DNA of 64,000 nucleotides from Cyanodermella asteris (GCA_900618795.1 UYJD01000002.1:1141836-1205835); one strand, 5' to 3'; shown: positions 43,750 to 56,319, counted from the stretch's first letter. The notes: generated by a model not told the origin, from the letters alone. Translations and numbers: made by a program.

Positions 43750-46700
43750 GGTGTAGGTATAAACTGCAGTACCACCACGGTTGGAGTATGTTCGTTCGGA
43801 GTGATCGTGAACAAGATCAACGAGTACAATCAACGTCGAAGAGTCGCCTGAGAACGATGATGTATCAAATCTAGCCCGACACAACTGAAAGAGTCTGAAG
43901 CTCAAAGATAACCACTGTCAAGGCAGTCCAGGGGGCTGAAGCTGTCTTTCAATGAGGGCGAACGTGGGGCAAAGCTTCCCTTGTGGGCAACTTGGACATC
44001 TGCTCAGCCCGCGTGCATCAAGATCGTACAACAAGCCAATGCGCAGCAGGGACAGTAGTCGTGAGCCAAGGCGAGTCTGCCAGTGGAAGCGAGCCAACGC
44101 GGCGCGATATGGCGCAGTCGGAGAGCATGACGCCTCCGGAGAAGATAAGGCAGGTCAGCAATTTGTACGGACAGGGCTGCCGTCCAGTCGATAGATTCGC
44201 CACACATGCGAGGCTAGACAAGTGCTTATTATTTTTATCGTAACGATCATTGCCCAAGCAGCAGGTCGCCAGCTCCTCGATGGAGCGGCTAAGTGCATAG
44301 AGACGGCCCCCTTCTGAGAGAGACTCGTCGGACACGTAACACAGCGAAGGCGCAAATCGCGGCAGGTGGCGAGGTACGCCTCACAGTGTAGTGTAAGCCG
44401 CATCGCTTGCATGAATTGAAACCAAGACTTTGGGTTGAACGACTGCAGGGATAACATGAGAGAGTGTCACAAGGTTGCGCTGCGGATGACTACTTTCTGA
44501 AGTCAGCCGAGGCGTCGGTAGTATGAATCTTCAAAGGCCGCACTACTGCGAACTGCTTATTTGCGTCTCTTACATCAAGCCGAGCGTATTGCGCGGCCTG
44601 TAGATCAGTATCGTAAGCCTGGCAAAGAAGGAGACATGTTTTCGAGGGCGCGGCACAGCTTGGCCGGCAGCGACTGATGTAAGCCCAGCGCCGAAGAGCC
44701 CTTGGGATAACAGCAAGATGTGCGTTAACAGAGGTTCAAAATCAAAAACGACGACAGAAAATCTCTGCAAATACAGGCACTCGGGGTTTGGAGGTCTTGA
44801 CATTCCGCTGATTGTTCTGCTCACCTTGCGGTGGACGTACGAATATAGGAGCCTCGATTCAGTTTGGTCAAATCACACAGATCGTCAAGTGTATCGTCTC
44901 AAGATACATTGCCGTAGAGCTTGATTTCGAAGCAATCAACTGATCGCGAAAGTACAGACGACCGCCGTCGAGAGGAGTCGGAGCGCATATGAGAGTGATG
45001 ATGCACGTCCAGATTTACGGATGCGAAGATCGCGTCTCGCAGTGGAAAATCGGAGAACGCGTGGGTCGGAAAGGATCAAAGGAGCCATCGAAGGCCGATC
45101 AAGCTGCCGAATACGGAATGGTAGCGTCACTGGCCCCATTCGCAGAGTTTTCTGGCGGGAGAAAAGACGGCTGGACGAGCGGAGGGTGGATGCAAAGCAG
45201 ACACATGAAACGCTGGCGGCTTGGAGAACGGGCTGATTCCTTGATTTGCCCGACATCTGACATCTGACCGCCCACCATTACTTTCCACTCCCTGGACGCT
45301 GGCTGCATCACATCACCGTCTTAACCTTTTCGCTTGTGCCTGGCGATCTTGTGATCTGCTCGTGGCTTGACGCACTCGCTGGATGCTCATCCACTGAACA
45401 TCTCCCGCTTTTGTAGCGACAATCTGGTATATCTGGTATCTTCAATCGCGCTTATCGTTGATCTACTCCGCATTCTGAATTGTCTCGGACATGGTGCATC
45501 TGCTTATGCCTGTATGTCTAACATCCCGTCCCCTGTCCCCTGCAGACTGCCAAAGCCATTCATGGCGGCGCAGCGGGCGCCGAGGAAAGCCCGTTAAGGC
45601 TGCGTTGTAGCGTTGAGGTTATCTACTCTTTACAGCACGATACAGTAGTAAGACTCGAGTTCAAACTCATCTTTACGGTTCATGAGTTGAATGCTGCTCT
45701 ACCACGACGGCCAATGGAGATCTGTCGCGGCAATTCTTTGAACTGAGACAGAGAACTGAGACAGAGCTACCAACGATGCATGGTATCGTTTGTTCATCGC
45801 CGTCGATTTGGATCAGTTGGCTGAGACATCGTTCCGGACCGTGAGACCTCAGGGACCGATAATCTGAGCACTGAATGTTGCGCTCCTCGAGGCGCTCAGC
45901 AATGCAAGAAGACATGACCGCAAAGATTATCGCAGCTTTGGGCAGAGCCTTCTCTGCTAAAGTGACCGGTCGGGCGGGTTGGCAACACGTGCGACACGAA
46001 CAGACAAGATGAGGAGCTGTGCTGTCAGTCTGACCGGCGCATCGCCGCCATGCAATCGACTGCAGTCATCGAGCGCTTGCAGGCCAGCTAATTGACTATT
46101 GACGCACAAGCTGTTCAATGAAGCTACAGGACATTATGACTGGCCTGCTGATGTCTTGCGATCCATGACAGGCGCCCTGACAGCTGATGGCGACCAACCC
46201 CAGATTCCCCTGGGCGCCACCCTTTCAGCCTCCATCTCTGGGCTGCATACCGCCAGTGACAGTGATGCACGACTCAACATCGAACAGACCATGCTGAAAG
46301 GCACTCAGGAACCAGCTCGAAAATGTGATTTTCTTGCGACTCTGATCCGGCTCGATCGCGTGGCGACGCCCAAGCTATAGTTGTGAGAAAAAGAAGGTCG
46401 CAAGAACCTTAATTTGCCAGACTTTGCAATTGACGATCACGTCCTAATTGCTACATGAAGTCCTGAGCGCAGCAGCGATCCTGCCTTGCTTGGCCGTCGG
46501 TCTAATTTATCTCGCCAGCTGAGGTCGCATCCATGTCACTGTTACCCCTGCTATTGGCGCTTTATCTCGTCGCTGCCGGCATGCTACGCATCGCTGCTCG
46601 TGTTTTCGATGGGAGAGCAATTGCACGCCTCGCTACATACGAGGCACGACGGCTACGATGGTGTTAGTCGAGTACTGCAGCGGGCGTCTCGCTGCAGAAA

Positions 46701-47394
46701 ACCACGGCTGCTGATGGTGAAGGCGTCTGGCACGACCATTCGTTGGTCGACTCCAAGGCGAGCGGCCAGTTGGACGCGTTGGCCTACTTACCCCTGAAGC
46801 CACGCCGGTGCTAGCGCAAAGGTTATCGGCGCAGATTCAGGAACCTGGCTTCGCTGAGTGGTTGGAGGCCCCTCACGTCGGCGGCTGCAACGTCTGGTTC
46901 GTCACTCTGCTAATTGGCAGACTCCTTCTGCTCCTCCACAGCGCTGTTGTTGCTAAACGCTTTTCCTTCCCATCATCACCGAGCCTCGTGCCGGCCCCCG
47001 GCTCTTCCCACGCTCGACCCACTCGAGGCGAGAGTCATGTCGCTCGGCCCCAAACGTGCCAGTTCAGGCCAATCGTGATGCTTACCGGCCAGCGACTCCT
47101 GCAGGTGGCCTTGCCCCTGTCAGCACGCAGGTCTCATATGTAAGGCCGGGCACTCCGTTGTACATAATTCTCTCCTTTCCTCCTCACGGGTCATCGACTT
47201 GGTACTCTTGCGCTTCAATTCTCGCAGCCGCTCCTGCTGTTTGCAAGCTAATTGTGGGCTTTTGTCTACGTCCTCTCTCTAAACAACGAACTCTGACGAG
47301 CTAACTACATTCATTAATACATTCACTACTTCGATAACCGTTTCGAAACGACCAGTACACCCTACGTTCTCTCAGTTCCCAAATTTCAGCCAAC
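43750..47394. other. gene-free interval between divergent genes
   Basis: A 3.6-kb stretch between two secreted-protein genes that read away from each other. Only short frames are found; the 93-codon frame at 46099-46380 has no ATG at its start. The last 250 bp before 47395 are pyrimidine-rich, as in highly expressed fungal promoters. Confidence 0.5.
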
Positions 47395-48687
47395 ATGAAG
47401 TTCACCATTAGCACCTTGGCCCTTGTGCCGGTCATTCTGGCTGCCGGCCCTCCTGCCTACGTCGTCCCTAGCCAGGCCCCGGAGACCACTGCTGTCGCCA
47501 CGACTGCCCCTGCTTTTACCGAGGCTCCAGTCTACAACCAGCCTGCTGTCGTCTCCAGCGTCGCGACCACCGCTACTCCGTCTACCACCGCCGTTGCCAC
47601 GACCAGCGAGGTGCCCACGACCACCGAGGAGGAGTGTGAGGAGGAGACCGAGACCAGCTCCGTTGCCTCAACCACCGCTGCTCCGTCTACGACCGCCGTT
47701 GCCACGACCACCGAGGTGCCCACAACCACTGAGGAGGAATGCGAGGAGGAGACCGAGACTAGCTCCGCTGTCTCGACCTCCCGGGTCCCGGTCATCACAA
47801 CATCATCCGAGGCCAGCACCACCGCTGTTGCCACAAGCAGCACATCCGCCCAGACCACTCCTGAGGTCACCAGCGCTGCCTCCTCCGAGGTCCCTTTCAC
47901 TACCAGCACCGTTTTCGTGACCACTGAGCGCACTATCACTAGCTGCGCTCCTGAGGTCACCAACTGCCCTGCTGAGAGCAGGTCCGAAATTGTCGTTACC
48001 GACACTATCGCTGCTTACACCACCATCTGCCCGGTTACCGCCACCGAGACTGGCCCAGTCGTTAGCAGCACTCCCGCTGTCACCGGCCCCCCGGCAATCA
48101 CCACCACTGCCCAGATCACCTCGCAGGTTCCGGCTACCACCCTTACCGTCCAGACCACCGAGACTCTGACCATCACTCAGTGCCCCGGCGGCTGCTCTGA
48201 GGGCTCCACTCCTACCCCTACCGTCATCACCACCACCTACTGGACCACCTACTGCCCAACTCCCACTGGCGCCATCCCCTCCAACGGTGGCAACCAGGGC
48301 GGTAACGGAGGCAGCGAGGGTCCCAAGACCACCGTCAGCACCACCGTGACCAGCCACGTTACTCAGACCGTCTACGTTACTTCCAAGGCCCCCGAGTCCG
48401 TTGCTCCTTCCAGCAACGTCCCCAGCGTCCCGGCCTCGTCGAGCGCTCCGGCCGCGCAGTGCCCCGGCAGCCCCAACTGCCCCACAGTCCAGACTCTTAC
48501 CATCATCCCCGTCGTTCCTCAGACGACCGCGCTCGCCACCGGCACCGCCGGCACAATCGCTCCCTCCGCCTCCAACGTCCAGCCCACCGGCACCGGCCCG
48601 ATCTACCCGCCGATTGCCACCGGCGCTGCTGGCAAGAACGGCATCAGCTTCGCCGCTGTCGCCATTGCCGCTGCTATGCTTCTGTAA
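47395..48687 (+). CDS. adhesin-like Ser/Thr-rich GPI-anchored cell-wall protein
   Basis: A single exon of 430 residues. Residues 1-17 (MKFTISTLALVPVILAA) form a signal peptide. The body is Thr/Ser/Val/Ala/Pro-rich. A 34-35-residue unit containing TTEEECEEETETSS occurs twice in tandem (DNA 47560-47661 and 47662-47766). Then come three cysteine-bearing modules of a type seen in fungal adhesins and wall proteins: TITSCAPEVTNCP with TTICPVT; LTITQCPGGC with TTYWTTYCP; and QCPGSPNCP. The C-terminus ends in a GPI-type hydrophobic tail (GISFAAVAIAAAMLL). Codon use is strongly biased to C-ending codons, suggesting high expression. I infer a heavily O-glycosylated structural or adhesive wall protein; no catalytic motif is present. 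Confidence 0.87.
   Translation: MKFTISTLALVPVILAAGPPAYVVPSQAPETTAVATTAPAFTEAPVYNQPAVVSSVATTATPSTTAVATTSEVPTTTEEECEEETETSSVASTTAAPSTTAVATTTEVPTTTEEECEEETETSSAVSTSRVPVITTSSEASTTAVATSSTSAQTTPEVTSAASSEVPFTTSTVFVTTERTITSCAPEVTNCPAESRSEIVVTDTIAAYTTICPVTATETGPVVSSTPAVTGPPAITTTAQITSQVPATTLTVQTTETLTITQCPGGCSEGSTPTPTVITTTYWTTYCPTPTGAIPSNGGNQGGNGGSEGPKTTVSTTVTSHVTQTVYVTSKAPESVAPSSNVPSVPASSSAPAAQCPGSPNCPTVQTLTIIPVVPQTTALATGTAGTIAPSASNVQPTGTGPIYPPIATGAAGKNGISFAAVAIAAAMLL
47560..47766 (+). repeat. tandem coding duplication, 102/105 bp
   Basis: Two adjacent copies of a segment inside the adhesin-like gene, differing by one codon in length and by scattered substitutions. Both encode the acidic cysteine-containing TTEEECEEETETSS block. 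Confidence 0.85.
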
Positions 48688-49536
48688 ATGAAAGTATGCT
48701 AGATGCATCTGCGTTTTGTATATTCTTGTTCTTTTTTAGCATGCGTTGCATGCGGGACGAACGCATCAAAGTGGAGGGACGTGCAGGAGGAAAGTCAAGG
48801 CTTGGATTTTTGCTTAGTACATAATTGGACGCGAATTCTGACTTTGGTTACATCATGCTCTCGTGTGCATCTCGTTTGACTGTCGACGTATCTTGGCAAA
48901 CATGGATGCCTGAGTAGAAGTGCCGTGCATGTGAAGCGCCATTCTGTGCAGATTGAGGCTGTCCGCCGTCGTAGCTAAGGGAACATGTTGTCTCTGGTGA
49001 AAGCTTTGAGCCACTCCTCGAAATACTTGGTGAAACAAATGTGATTCTTGAACTAGGTATTCAAGTAAACAGACTATTCAGGTAGATATCACCGAGCTAA
49101 GCACTTCACTGATGCCCGAGGTAGGTAAGTGTTGGGCGAGCCATTGAAGGAATCATGCTATCGAGTGCTTCAGATCACACTCAAAGGTCCACAAATAGCC
49201 CCGACAGCAACACTCACTGAAGTCGATGTCGAGTTGAATGCTCAGGGTCCCTGTCTCAGTGGCTCGGGCCAATCTGTTGAGGAATTTTATCGGATCTCCG
49301 ATGTCTCACACCGGGCTCGCATCCAGATAAGCCAAATTTGAGACGTTGGCGCTTGGGACTCCCCGCTCGATCTGGCACGCGGGAATAAGTCCATCAACAC
49401 ATTTGCATAAACGAGAAATTAATTTGTGCATGTTATACAAGTCGAGTTTAATTGACGCTTGCAAAAGTGTGTCTCTTTGCAAAGCCTTCCACAGCAACGT
49501 CTCTCCAGAAGCGACAGGAATATGACAGTGGGTACT
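48688..49536. other. gene-free interval between convergent genes
   Basis: 3' flanks of two genes. No supported frame or repeat. Confidence 0.5.
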
Positions 49537-51182
49537 TCACTCGCTCCACATTCTTCGATGTACAGGCGGAGACTGCATCCATACCTCTTGCGCCGGCAGT
49601 TCATGTGGTTGCTGTGCATACTGTACGGGCAGCGCCGGCACAGGCGGCAACTCCTTGTTCTTCCCAAGGCCATAATACTCGAGGAACGTCATGCCCGTAT
49701 CCGTTCTCTGTAGCCCACAAGCCCCGATCGTCGACCTGGTCTTGCCTCTCGCGTTCTGGCGTCTGAGACCGTTGGGGCTTCGGGACGGCTTCCTGCTCAC
49801 CGACCTCCCGAGCCGCTCGCGGCCCACGACGCTGAAGCGCGATTCTTCGTCGCCGTGCAGGGAGACGTTGTCGTCTGTCCACTCGCTATCCACTCGGCTC
49901 AAGCGGAACGGGTTTCCGGAAAACTCGTCGTATTCGCTCGAGGAGGCGCGGCGGAAGAGAGGGTGGACGGCGTAGGGTGATGAGGGTGGGGAGGGCGGGA
50001 TGAAGCCTGGTGGTGGTGATATCATCATTTTGGGTGTGTATGCTCGATAGCTTGGCGGTCGAGATGTCGTTGTCTGGGATGGCAACGTGACCGCTGTTGG
50101 CGCCGAGCTGAGCCTGGGAGCTGGAGATGCGCCATCATGCTGCAGAGGTCGCAGAGGCGGATAGGTCATCGCTCCCGGCGCTGAGGAGGATGTGGGACAT
50201 GGTGATGAATTGAGTGGCAATCCAGGAGATGGCAGTAGCGTGCAGGACCCAGTCGATGCTGCATTGCGTAGAAGCGGTGGTCGCAGCTTGGGGGAGTCCA
50301 ATCGCTTACCAGTTGAGGTCGGCCGTGATGGCGGTTGTGATGCAACCAGAGTCGAAGCGAACGAGTCGGAGTAACCATGTGATGTGGTCGAAGGTCTCTT
50401 GCACTCTGTAAGCAGAGACTTGTAAAGAGGAGAGCTCATAGGATCACTATCGCATGGCATTGGAGTTGGCGGCCATGGCGAGTACGGTATGGAGAATGAT
50501 GCTGAGAGACGGCCCTTCAGCGGTGAATAGAAGAGCTCATCTGCAGGTGTTGAGCAGTCTTCGGCATAGTACGACTCATTGTCTGAATTGTCGTTGAGAG
50601 TCTCTTCGTCCGGCTCATAGGAGTATCCAGCCAGAGGGTCAGGACTGCTGCCGACCAGCTCTGCCACGGCACTAGGGAGGATTGTCAGGTCCGAACGCAG
50701 GAACAGTTTGGGCAGGTTTCTTACCTTTCAGGTCGTTGCATGTCCGGCACGACTACTTCAAGTGGCTTCGCCGGGAGATCTTTCTCAAGTTCATACGCCT
50801 CCAGACGCTTGAGCAGTATCCCTCTGCAGACAGTATAGGTGACGTCTGAGGGATCTGCTGTATTCTTGTTCTCATAAATGTCTCGCGTCGGCAAGTCGGA
50901 GGGTGCAAGCGCCCGCCCCTCCTGTTTGGCGAAGCCAGACTGGAGTGACGAGTACTGAGTAGTCATGGGATTTGAGCTCGCTTGCAGGCTCGGAGCAGAG
51001 ATTTTGAGCTTTCTTTGTGGTGGAGACAGTGGTGACTGTGGGAACGCATCAACCATCCGAGATATTGGGCACGTCTTCGGGTCAAAGTATTTTGACTCTT
51101 TGAACCTGTTGATGAGTCTTTCCCTCGTCATGAGTCTTTCAGGCGGGCCATCTTGGTCCAATGAGCTGCGGCGATAAGGCAT
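49537..51182 (-). CDS. disordered hypothetical protein, two exons
   Basis: Minus-strand model 51182-50725 and 50671-49537 gives 530 residues. The intron (50672-50724, 53 nt) has a gtaaga donor and a ctag acceptor, and the junction reads MQRPESAVAELVGSS. The two halves are open across their full length and share the same Ser/Pro-rich style, supporting one gene. Small islands of order may lie at the N-terminus (RERLINRFKESKYFDPKTCP), around DVTYTVCRGILLKRLEAYEL (helical), and near the C-terminus (DTGMTFLEYYGLGKNKELPP). Many SP and TP sites suggest phosphorylation. No signal peptide, span or known domain is visible. Function unknown. Confidence 0.72.
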
Positions 51183-53349
51183 GGCAGGTGTACAACAAAT
51201 CCACAGCCAACAGAAAACAGATACTGAGGTTCACAAGTGTAAGCGGAGGCTTGGTAGGAGAATGGCCCACGGTTAATGCACGATAGGGGCAGAAATTGGA
51301 CATGGAACGACGACCACATATACGAGTGCACGATCTGGACTCATATCTATCTCGACTCACCACACGGCCTGGCGGGCAGCACGCTCGTATCACGAGTCGA
51401 AGTGGAGGCTCGGTGCTCGACCATGGCCAAGTCATGACCAGGGTGCCAGGCCGCACATATTTGCCAGTTGCACCAATTTAGGAAGTAGAACGGCGCTTGA
51501 GGGCTCCATATTCGAGGCAGATGCCCGCGAGAGCGTTGGCTAAGCATCGTAAGCATGGGGGATGGTCGCCTGCACGGCCATGGAGCACTGCCACGAGGCT
51601 GCGAAAACGGCCAGGCCGCCTGCAGGAAAGAGGCAAGAATAGAGCTGTATACGACAGACAGGCGGCTCGTGTGCCCGCCTGCTTGTTTGCGACAGGCCGT
51701 TGAGGCGGCTGCATCCAAACTGTCGCTTTCGTTCGAAGCAGTGCATCGAGAGAGGGTGGACAGGTAGTGGAGGGAGCAACGAGATGAAATCCTGGCCAAA
51801 GTCGCTGGGCGGCGGCGTCTTTACTTGGCTGCGACTGCTGATCTCGCCATTTCAGCTCGAATCAGCGCTCTTCTTCAGCTGTCGCAACGCTCTGGCTGAC
51901 AGGTAGCATACAGAATAGCCATGCGATTGGGCCCAAGCCAGCTGTTGACAGCGGGCTGACTGCTTGCTGCCGACCCAAGGACCGAGGACCGTCTTGGTGC
52001 TCACTGATCAATTCGACGGTTGCATTCCCTTTTCTTGGACCTCGACCTGATGAGCTCGCATTTGGTGTCTTGTCAAATGCATCGCCCATATTCTGGACTT
52101 GCCAAAAGAATACATTGTACAGTATCGTGACGTTTTCCTCGCCTCTTTGCCAGGTATGTCGGCAGCTGGCCTGACAGAAACCTTGTTCACCCACGACGGG
52201 ATCCAGGAACCTAGGTCGACAAAGAGGCTTTTTCTGAAACAGCTCAACCCGAAGGAACCTCAACTCCATCGAGATCAAGGCTCAAACGTCATGATTCCAT
52301 CAAGGGCCCTGATTTACGAATACACTGCGATATAGCATTGCGGGGATAGAGGGCACGGCTGTCGACGCAGGGGGCCTCTGAACTGGTCGGTTCAAAGCCC
52401 GTTGATCCCGTGTCCTCGTAAACACGCATCGGGATACAGAACAAAAGCACATACTCCCAACTTCTGACTATTGTGAAACATGTGGCATGTGTCGGTGAGA
52501 CAGTCCGGTCTTGTCTGTACGGGGTGCCGTCTGTCGTGATTCCCTTGACGATCTCTGTCTACCCACGTGGCTACATGACATCTCTATTTCCTGTATTGCC
52601 ACGTTGTGGTCATCATTATCATCATTGGTCTGTGCTTGCCAATAAGGACCGGCAGGGGTCCTCTCATTGGAGAGGAATTCGGAGCCTACTACCAAGATAC
52701 GTCGACTGTCAACGCTGGCTGCCACTTACAATTTTGTTCGCTGCACGTCATCTTCTTTTGCGTTTGAGAACTTGAAGTTGCTAGGAGCAGCAGTTTCCCC
52801 GCCATGATAACGCAGGCATCGAGGCAAAGACGTTTGTCCCATGGAATATTCTAGGCAACTCCTGACTACAAAAGTTATCGTCGATGTCCACGTGCGGGTG
52901 GTTGGAAAAGCGATGTCCGCGGCGTCGCCGAGTCTCACCACGCCACATGGCCCTCCGGAGGTCTTCCGAGGGCTAGACTGAAGTCAACAGTAACACATAC
53001 CTATGCGGTATTGCCTTGTTCGTACATAACCTCAGTATTTGTTGCTGAGCCCATGCCGGCCTGAGATGCAGTCCATCGGCAGCAAGAGATGCCAACAGCA
53101 GCTCTGTTGGCATCAAATTCGCTCACGGCCACCTTGGACACTGGTTAACAGGGCGACCAACAGGTTCCGCAACGTGCCAGCAACGTACCCTCTACAGTCA
53201 TTGAACATGTCCCAACTACATTACTTTGGCAATTTGATGAAGCAAAACGATCTTTCATCGCAAACTTGTATCCATATTCCTTCCACTACTCTCATCTGAC
53301 CACAAATCGGTACAAGACAATTTATCGCAAAGTCGTACCATCCGAAATC
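51183..53349. other. gene-free interval between divergent genes
   Basis: Promoter sides of the disordered-protein gene and the cysteine-rich secreted-protein gene. Only short overlapping frames; nothing supported. Confidence 0.5.
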
Positions 53350-53919
53350 ATGTTTTCCGTTGGAAACCCTGCACTCATCCTCTCCGCAATTGGGCCTGCT
53401 CTAGCCACACCTTTCTCCAACACGTCCATCGACCTGTCGCGCCGTGCTGGCGAGTGTGCATATAGCGCTCCGCCGCATTATCGCAACATTTGTACGGGCC
53501 GCTGCAGCGGGAAGAACAAGAACGTAGCGGTGCGAGACATGCTGGACTATGTACAGTTTACCGGAAAATACAAGGGTCGCAACACCGGACCGACGCCTGG
53601 CCTGGACGAAATCACGGTCTCCGAAGCAAACGTGATAATTTATTGCAACAGCGACAATCTCTGCATGTGGGCAGACAAATCGGGTCTCAACATCAATGAT
53701 TTGCAACGAATTGTACATGACATGGACACGAGTGGCTGCTGTTATGCGTGCGGCCAGATTGCGACAGATGGGAAAGATATGGCAAACTGGATGCTCACTA
53801 TCGATTATCGAACCGACCCTCATGAATGTTTGGCTCAGGACAACACCAATGAATGCGACTATTGCAAAGAGGGTTCAAGTGTTGGTTGTTCGAACGATGT
53901 CTGGCGGGTATGGGAATGA
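53350..53919 (+). CDS. small secreted cysteine-rich protein, 12 cysteines
   Basis: A single exon; the ATG at 53350 gives 189 residues with a signal peptide at about 1-19 (MFSVGNPALILSAIGPALA). The frame extends 84 nt upstream but would bury the signal peptide. A dibasic site (DLSRR, residues 31-32) 12 residues after the likely cleavage point suggests Kex2 processing of a short propeptide. The mature part has 12 cysteines, including a CCYAC cluster and ECDYCKEG, an even number compatible with six disulphides. No known fold is recognised. It is flanked by long gene-free DNA upstream. The features fit a candidate effector or defence-type secreted protein; that role is inference. Confidence 0.82.
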   Translation: MFSVGNPALILSAIGPALATPFSNTSIDLSRRAGECAYSAPPHYRNICTGRCSGKNKNVAVRDMLDYVQFTGKYKGRNTGPTPGLDEITVSEANVIIYCNSDNLCMWADKSGLNINDLQRIVHDMDTSGCCYACGQIATDGKDMANWMLTIDYRTDPHECLAQDNTNECDYCKEGSSVGCSNDVWRVWE

Positions 53920-54366
53920 TTGTCCGGATATAAACGTCTAGTGACGTCAAAATAGTCTGCTCTGAGAACACCCAGCTCTCGCGGGTCTGGGATAATGCAA
54001 TAATGAATGCAGACTACAGATTTCAAGGCCTCATAGTGGAATTGAGTCGTGATGCAGATTGGATAACAGTCCGGCCAATGGCAGTGGCTGGTGGGGAGAA
54101 TTGGGCGATGACGCAGTGTGATGCATCATCCTTCAGCTCGTGGCGGGGACGAAGAAAACAACCCTGACCGGAGAGTGCAAGTTGTGAAACTCCGCATCAA
54201 TCTCAGCTTAAAACACAATACACAGATGTTGTCGAACAAACATCTTGCCGGTAACATAACAGCTTCAAGACTCTCACAGCTTTCAAGTATTCTTACCAGC
54301 AATTGCCTCCCGTGTAGCCGCTCTGCTAACTAGGGTTCAGCTCACACCAGACGACCACTAGCAACC
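53920..54366. other. spacer before GLO1
   Basis: A 447-bp intergenic stretch that should hold the GLO1 promoter. No TATA box or repeat stands out. Confidence 0.5.
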
Positions 54367-55474
54367 ATGGCGGCTACCGACCCATCCGAGTACATTCTCA
54401 ACCGTGAGCAAGTTTTCCAGGCACAATGCGACTTCAATTGGCTAACTCGCCCTCAGACACAATGCTGCGGGTCAAGGATCCGCAACGAAGCAGTAAGCAG
54501 CTCCCGGCGCTAGAAACCCGCTCAAAATCAGCCAATTGCTCCCACTTGGGACAGGAACACAACCAATCATACCAATCACATATATTTATTAATACTTCAC
54601 AGTCAAATTCTACGAACTCTTGGGCCTCAAGCAAATCAACAAGATCGAGCAGCCAGACGCCAAGTTCGATCTCTACTTCCTAGCCTACGACGGCCCCAGC
54701 TCCGTGTCGACGGGCAAGCACTGGACCGGCCGTCAAGGCGTCCTCGAACTGACGCACAACTACGGCACCGAGAAGGACGACAACTTCAAGGTCGCCAACG
54801 GCAACAAGGAACCCGGCAAGGGCTTCGGCCACACGTGCATCAGCGTGGACAACATCCAGGCCGCATGCAAGCGACTCGAAGACGCGGGTGTCAAGTTTCA
54901 GAAACGCCTCACCGACGGGCGAATGAAGCACATTGCTTTCGCTCTGGACCCCGATGACTATTGGGTCGAGATCATCGGGCAGAACGATGCGAGCAAGACG
55001 GAAAGTGTCACCACGACGGATGTGTCGGGCTACAGGTTCAACCACAGCATGATCCGTGTCAAGGACGCCGAGAAGAGCTTGAAGTTCTATCAGGATGTCA
55101 TGGGCATGACGCTGATCCGGACGAGTGAGAACAAGGACGCGGAATTCAACTTGTACTTTTTGTGCTACGACAAATTCCAGGGCAAGGACACGCCACAGGC
55201 TGATCGAGAGGGTATCTTGGAGCTGACGTGGAACTACGGCACAGAAAAGGACGAGAGCTTCAAGTACCATAATGGCAACGACGAGCCGCAAGGTTTCGGT
55301 CACATCTGCGTCATGGTCGATGACCTAGAGGCCGCGTGCAAGAGGTGGGAGGAGAAGGGCGTCAACTGGAAGAAGCGATTGACGGATGGCCGTATGAAGG
55401 AGATCGCATTTATTCTCGACCCTGACAACTACTGGATCGAGATTGCTCAAAACCAGGACTTGAAGAAGACCTGA
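54367..55474 (+). CDS. GLO1: glyoxalase I (lactoylglutathione lyase), two-domain
   Basis: Three-exon model 54367-54403, 54457-54492 and 54603-55474 gives 314 residues, near the 326 of yeast Glo1. The junctions read YILNHTMLRVKDP and RSIKFYELLGLKQI. Two homologous VOC-fold halves are present: residues about 10-165 (NHTMLRVKD, FDLYFLAYD, LELTHNYGTE, GFGHTCISVDN, KRLTDGRMKHIAF) and about 178-312 (NHSMIRVKD, FNLYFLCYD, LELTWNYGTE, GFGHICVMVDD, KRLTDGRMKEIAF). Both halves keep the His and Glu positions that bind metal in this family. Family knowledge: the enzyme converts the methylglyoxal-glutathione hemithioacetal to S-lactoylglutathione in the cytosol. Exon 2 is only 36 nt. The downstream cupin gene converges, with a 119-bp gap. 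Confidence 0.95.
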
Positions 55475-55593
55475 CTTGTCCCATCTGGTATGTCCACCCA
55501 CGCGCCATCGGCAAAGGCAACGTGGAAAGTAATAATGTAAAAAATAGTCCATAGCAAGCAGGCTCTGTATATGATTGTTCCGCGAAGACCGGA

Positions 55594-56090
55594 TTATCGC
55601 TGCAACTCTGCAACCCTCTTCGCGAGGTCCTCTCTGTACTCCTCATCGATCACGACCAGGGCCGTCAACCCAGCCTCAGCCTTGGCGGTCTCGACGACAA
55701 ACGTCGCCATGATCTCTGCCTCTTCGGTATCGCTCGCGTTCGCGCTGGTTTTGTGATGGCAGCCAGGTGCTTCGTGCCAATGCTCATCGGCCTTGAGGAT
55801 CAAGGTAGGGTCATTGTTCATCTTGTTGTATACTGCACCCCGTGTCACGACGGCAGAGACAGACGCACCACCATGGGTATGTGGAGCCGTAGAAGCGCCC
55901 GGTGGGAAGACGACTCGAATCGCCCCCATGGAGAATCCTGGAACGTTGCGAAGCGGGTAGTGGTAGAGATATTCTGGTTGGCTAAAGGCCTTTGCCTTTC
56001 TGGTCGATTTCGTCAGTTTGGTGCGTTTGTTGGCAGTGTGAGTTGGACTGACTTGGCATCGAAGGGAATGTCGTCGACAATGAGTCCCAT
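55594..56090 (-). CDS. small cupin-domain protein, two exons
   Basis: Minus-strand model 56090-56053 and 55999-55594 gives 147 residues; the junction reads FDAKKAKAFSQPEY. The core is a single cupin barrel: motif 1 is PHTHGGASVSAVVTRGAVYN (His-x-His metal ligands) and motif 2 is near EHWHEAPGCHHKTSA, also His-rich. It has no signal peptide. Metal binding is likely, but the reaction cannot be told: single-domain cupins include dioxygenases, isomerases, cyclases and non-enzymes. It lies 230 bp downstream of the Zn2Cys6 regulator gene on the same strand, so it may belong to the neighbouring cluster, and it converges on GLO1. Confidence 0.85.
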
Positions 56091-56319
56091 TATGGTACCG
56101 AGGACTTGTTGATCAAGGTATTCGGATCACTGTAATTGGGATTCCCAATGATATATGCAACGTTTGACGCGAGTATCCCCTCCTTCAGGACTACAGGTGT
56201 GAAATCGGTGCTTTTGTATATGCATGTCATCTCGGGTATCGACCGATTTGGCTCGGGTATTGACCTCACCACGTGCAGGATCTTATCCGGGTTGTGAACC
56301 GGTGCTCACAGTCCATGTG

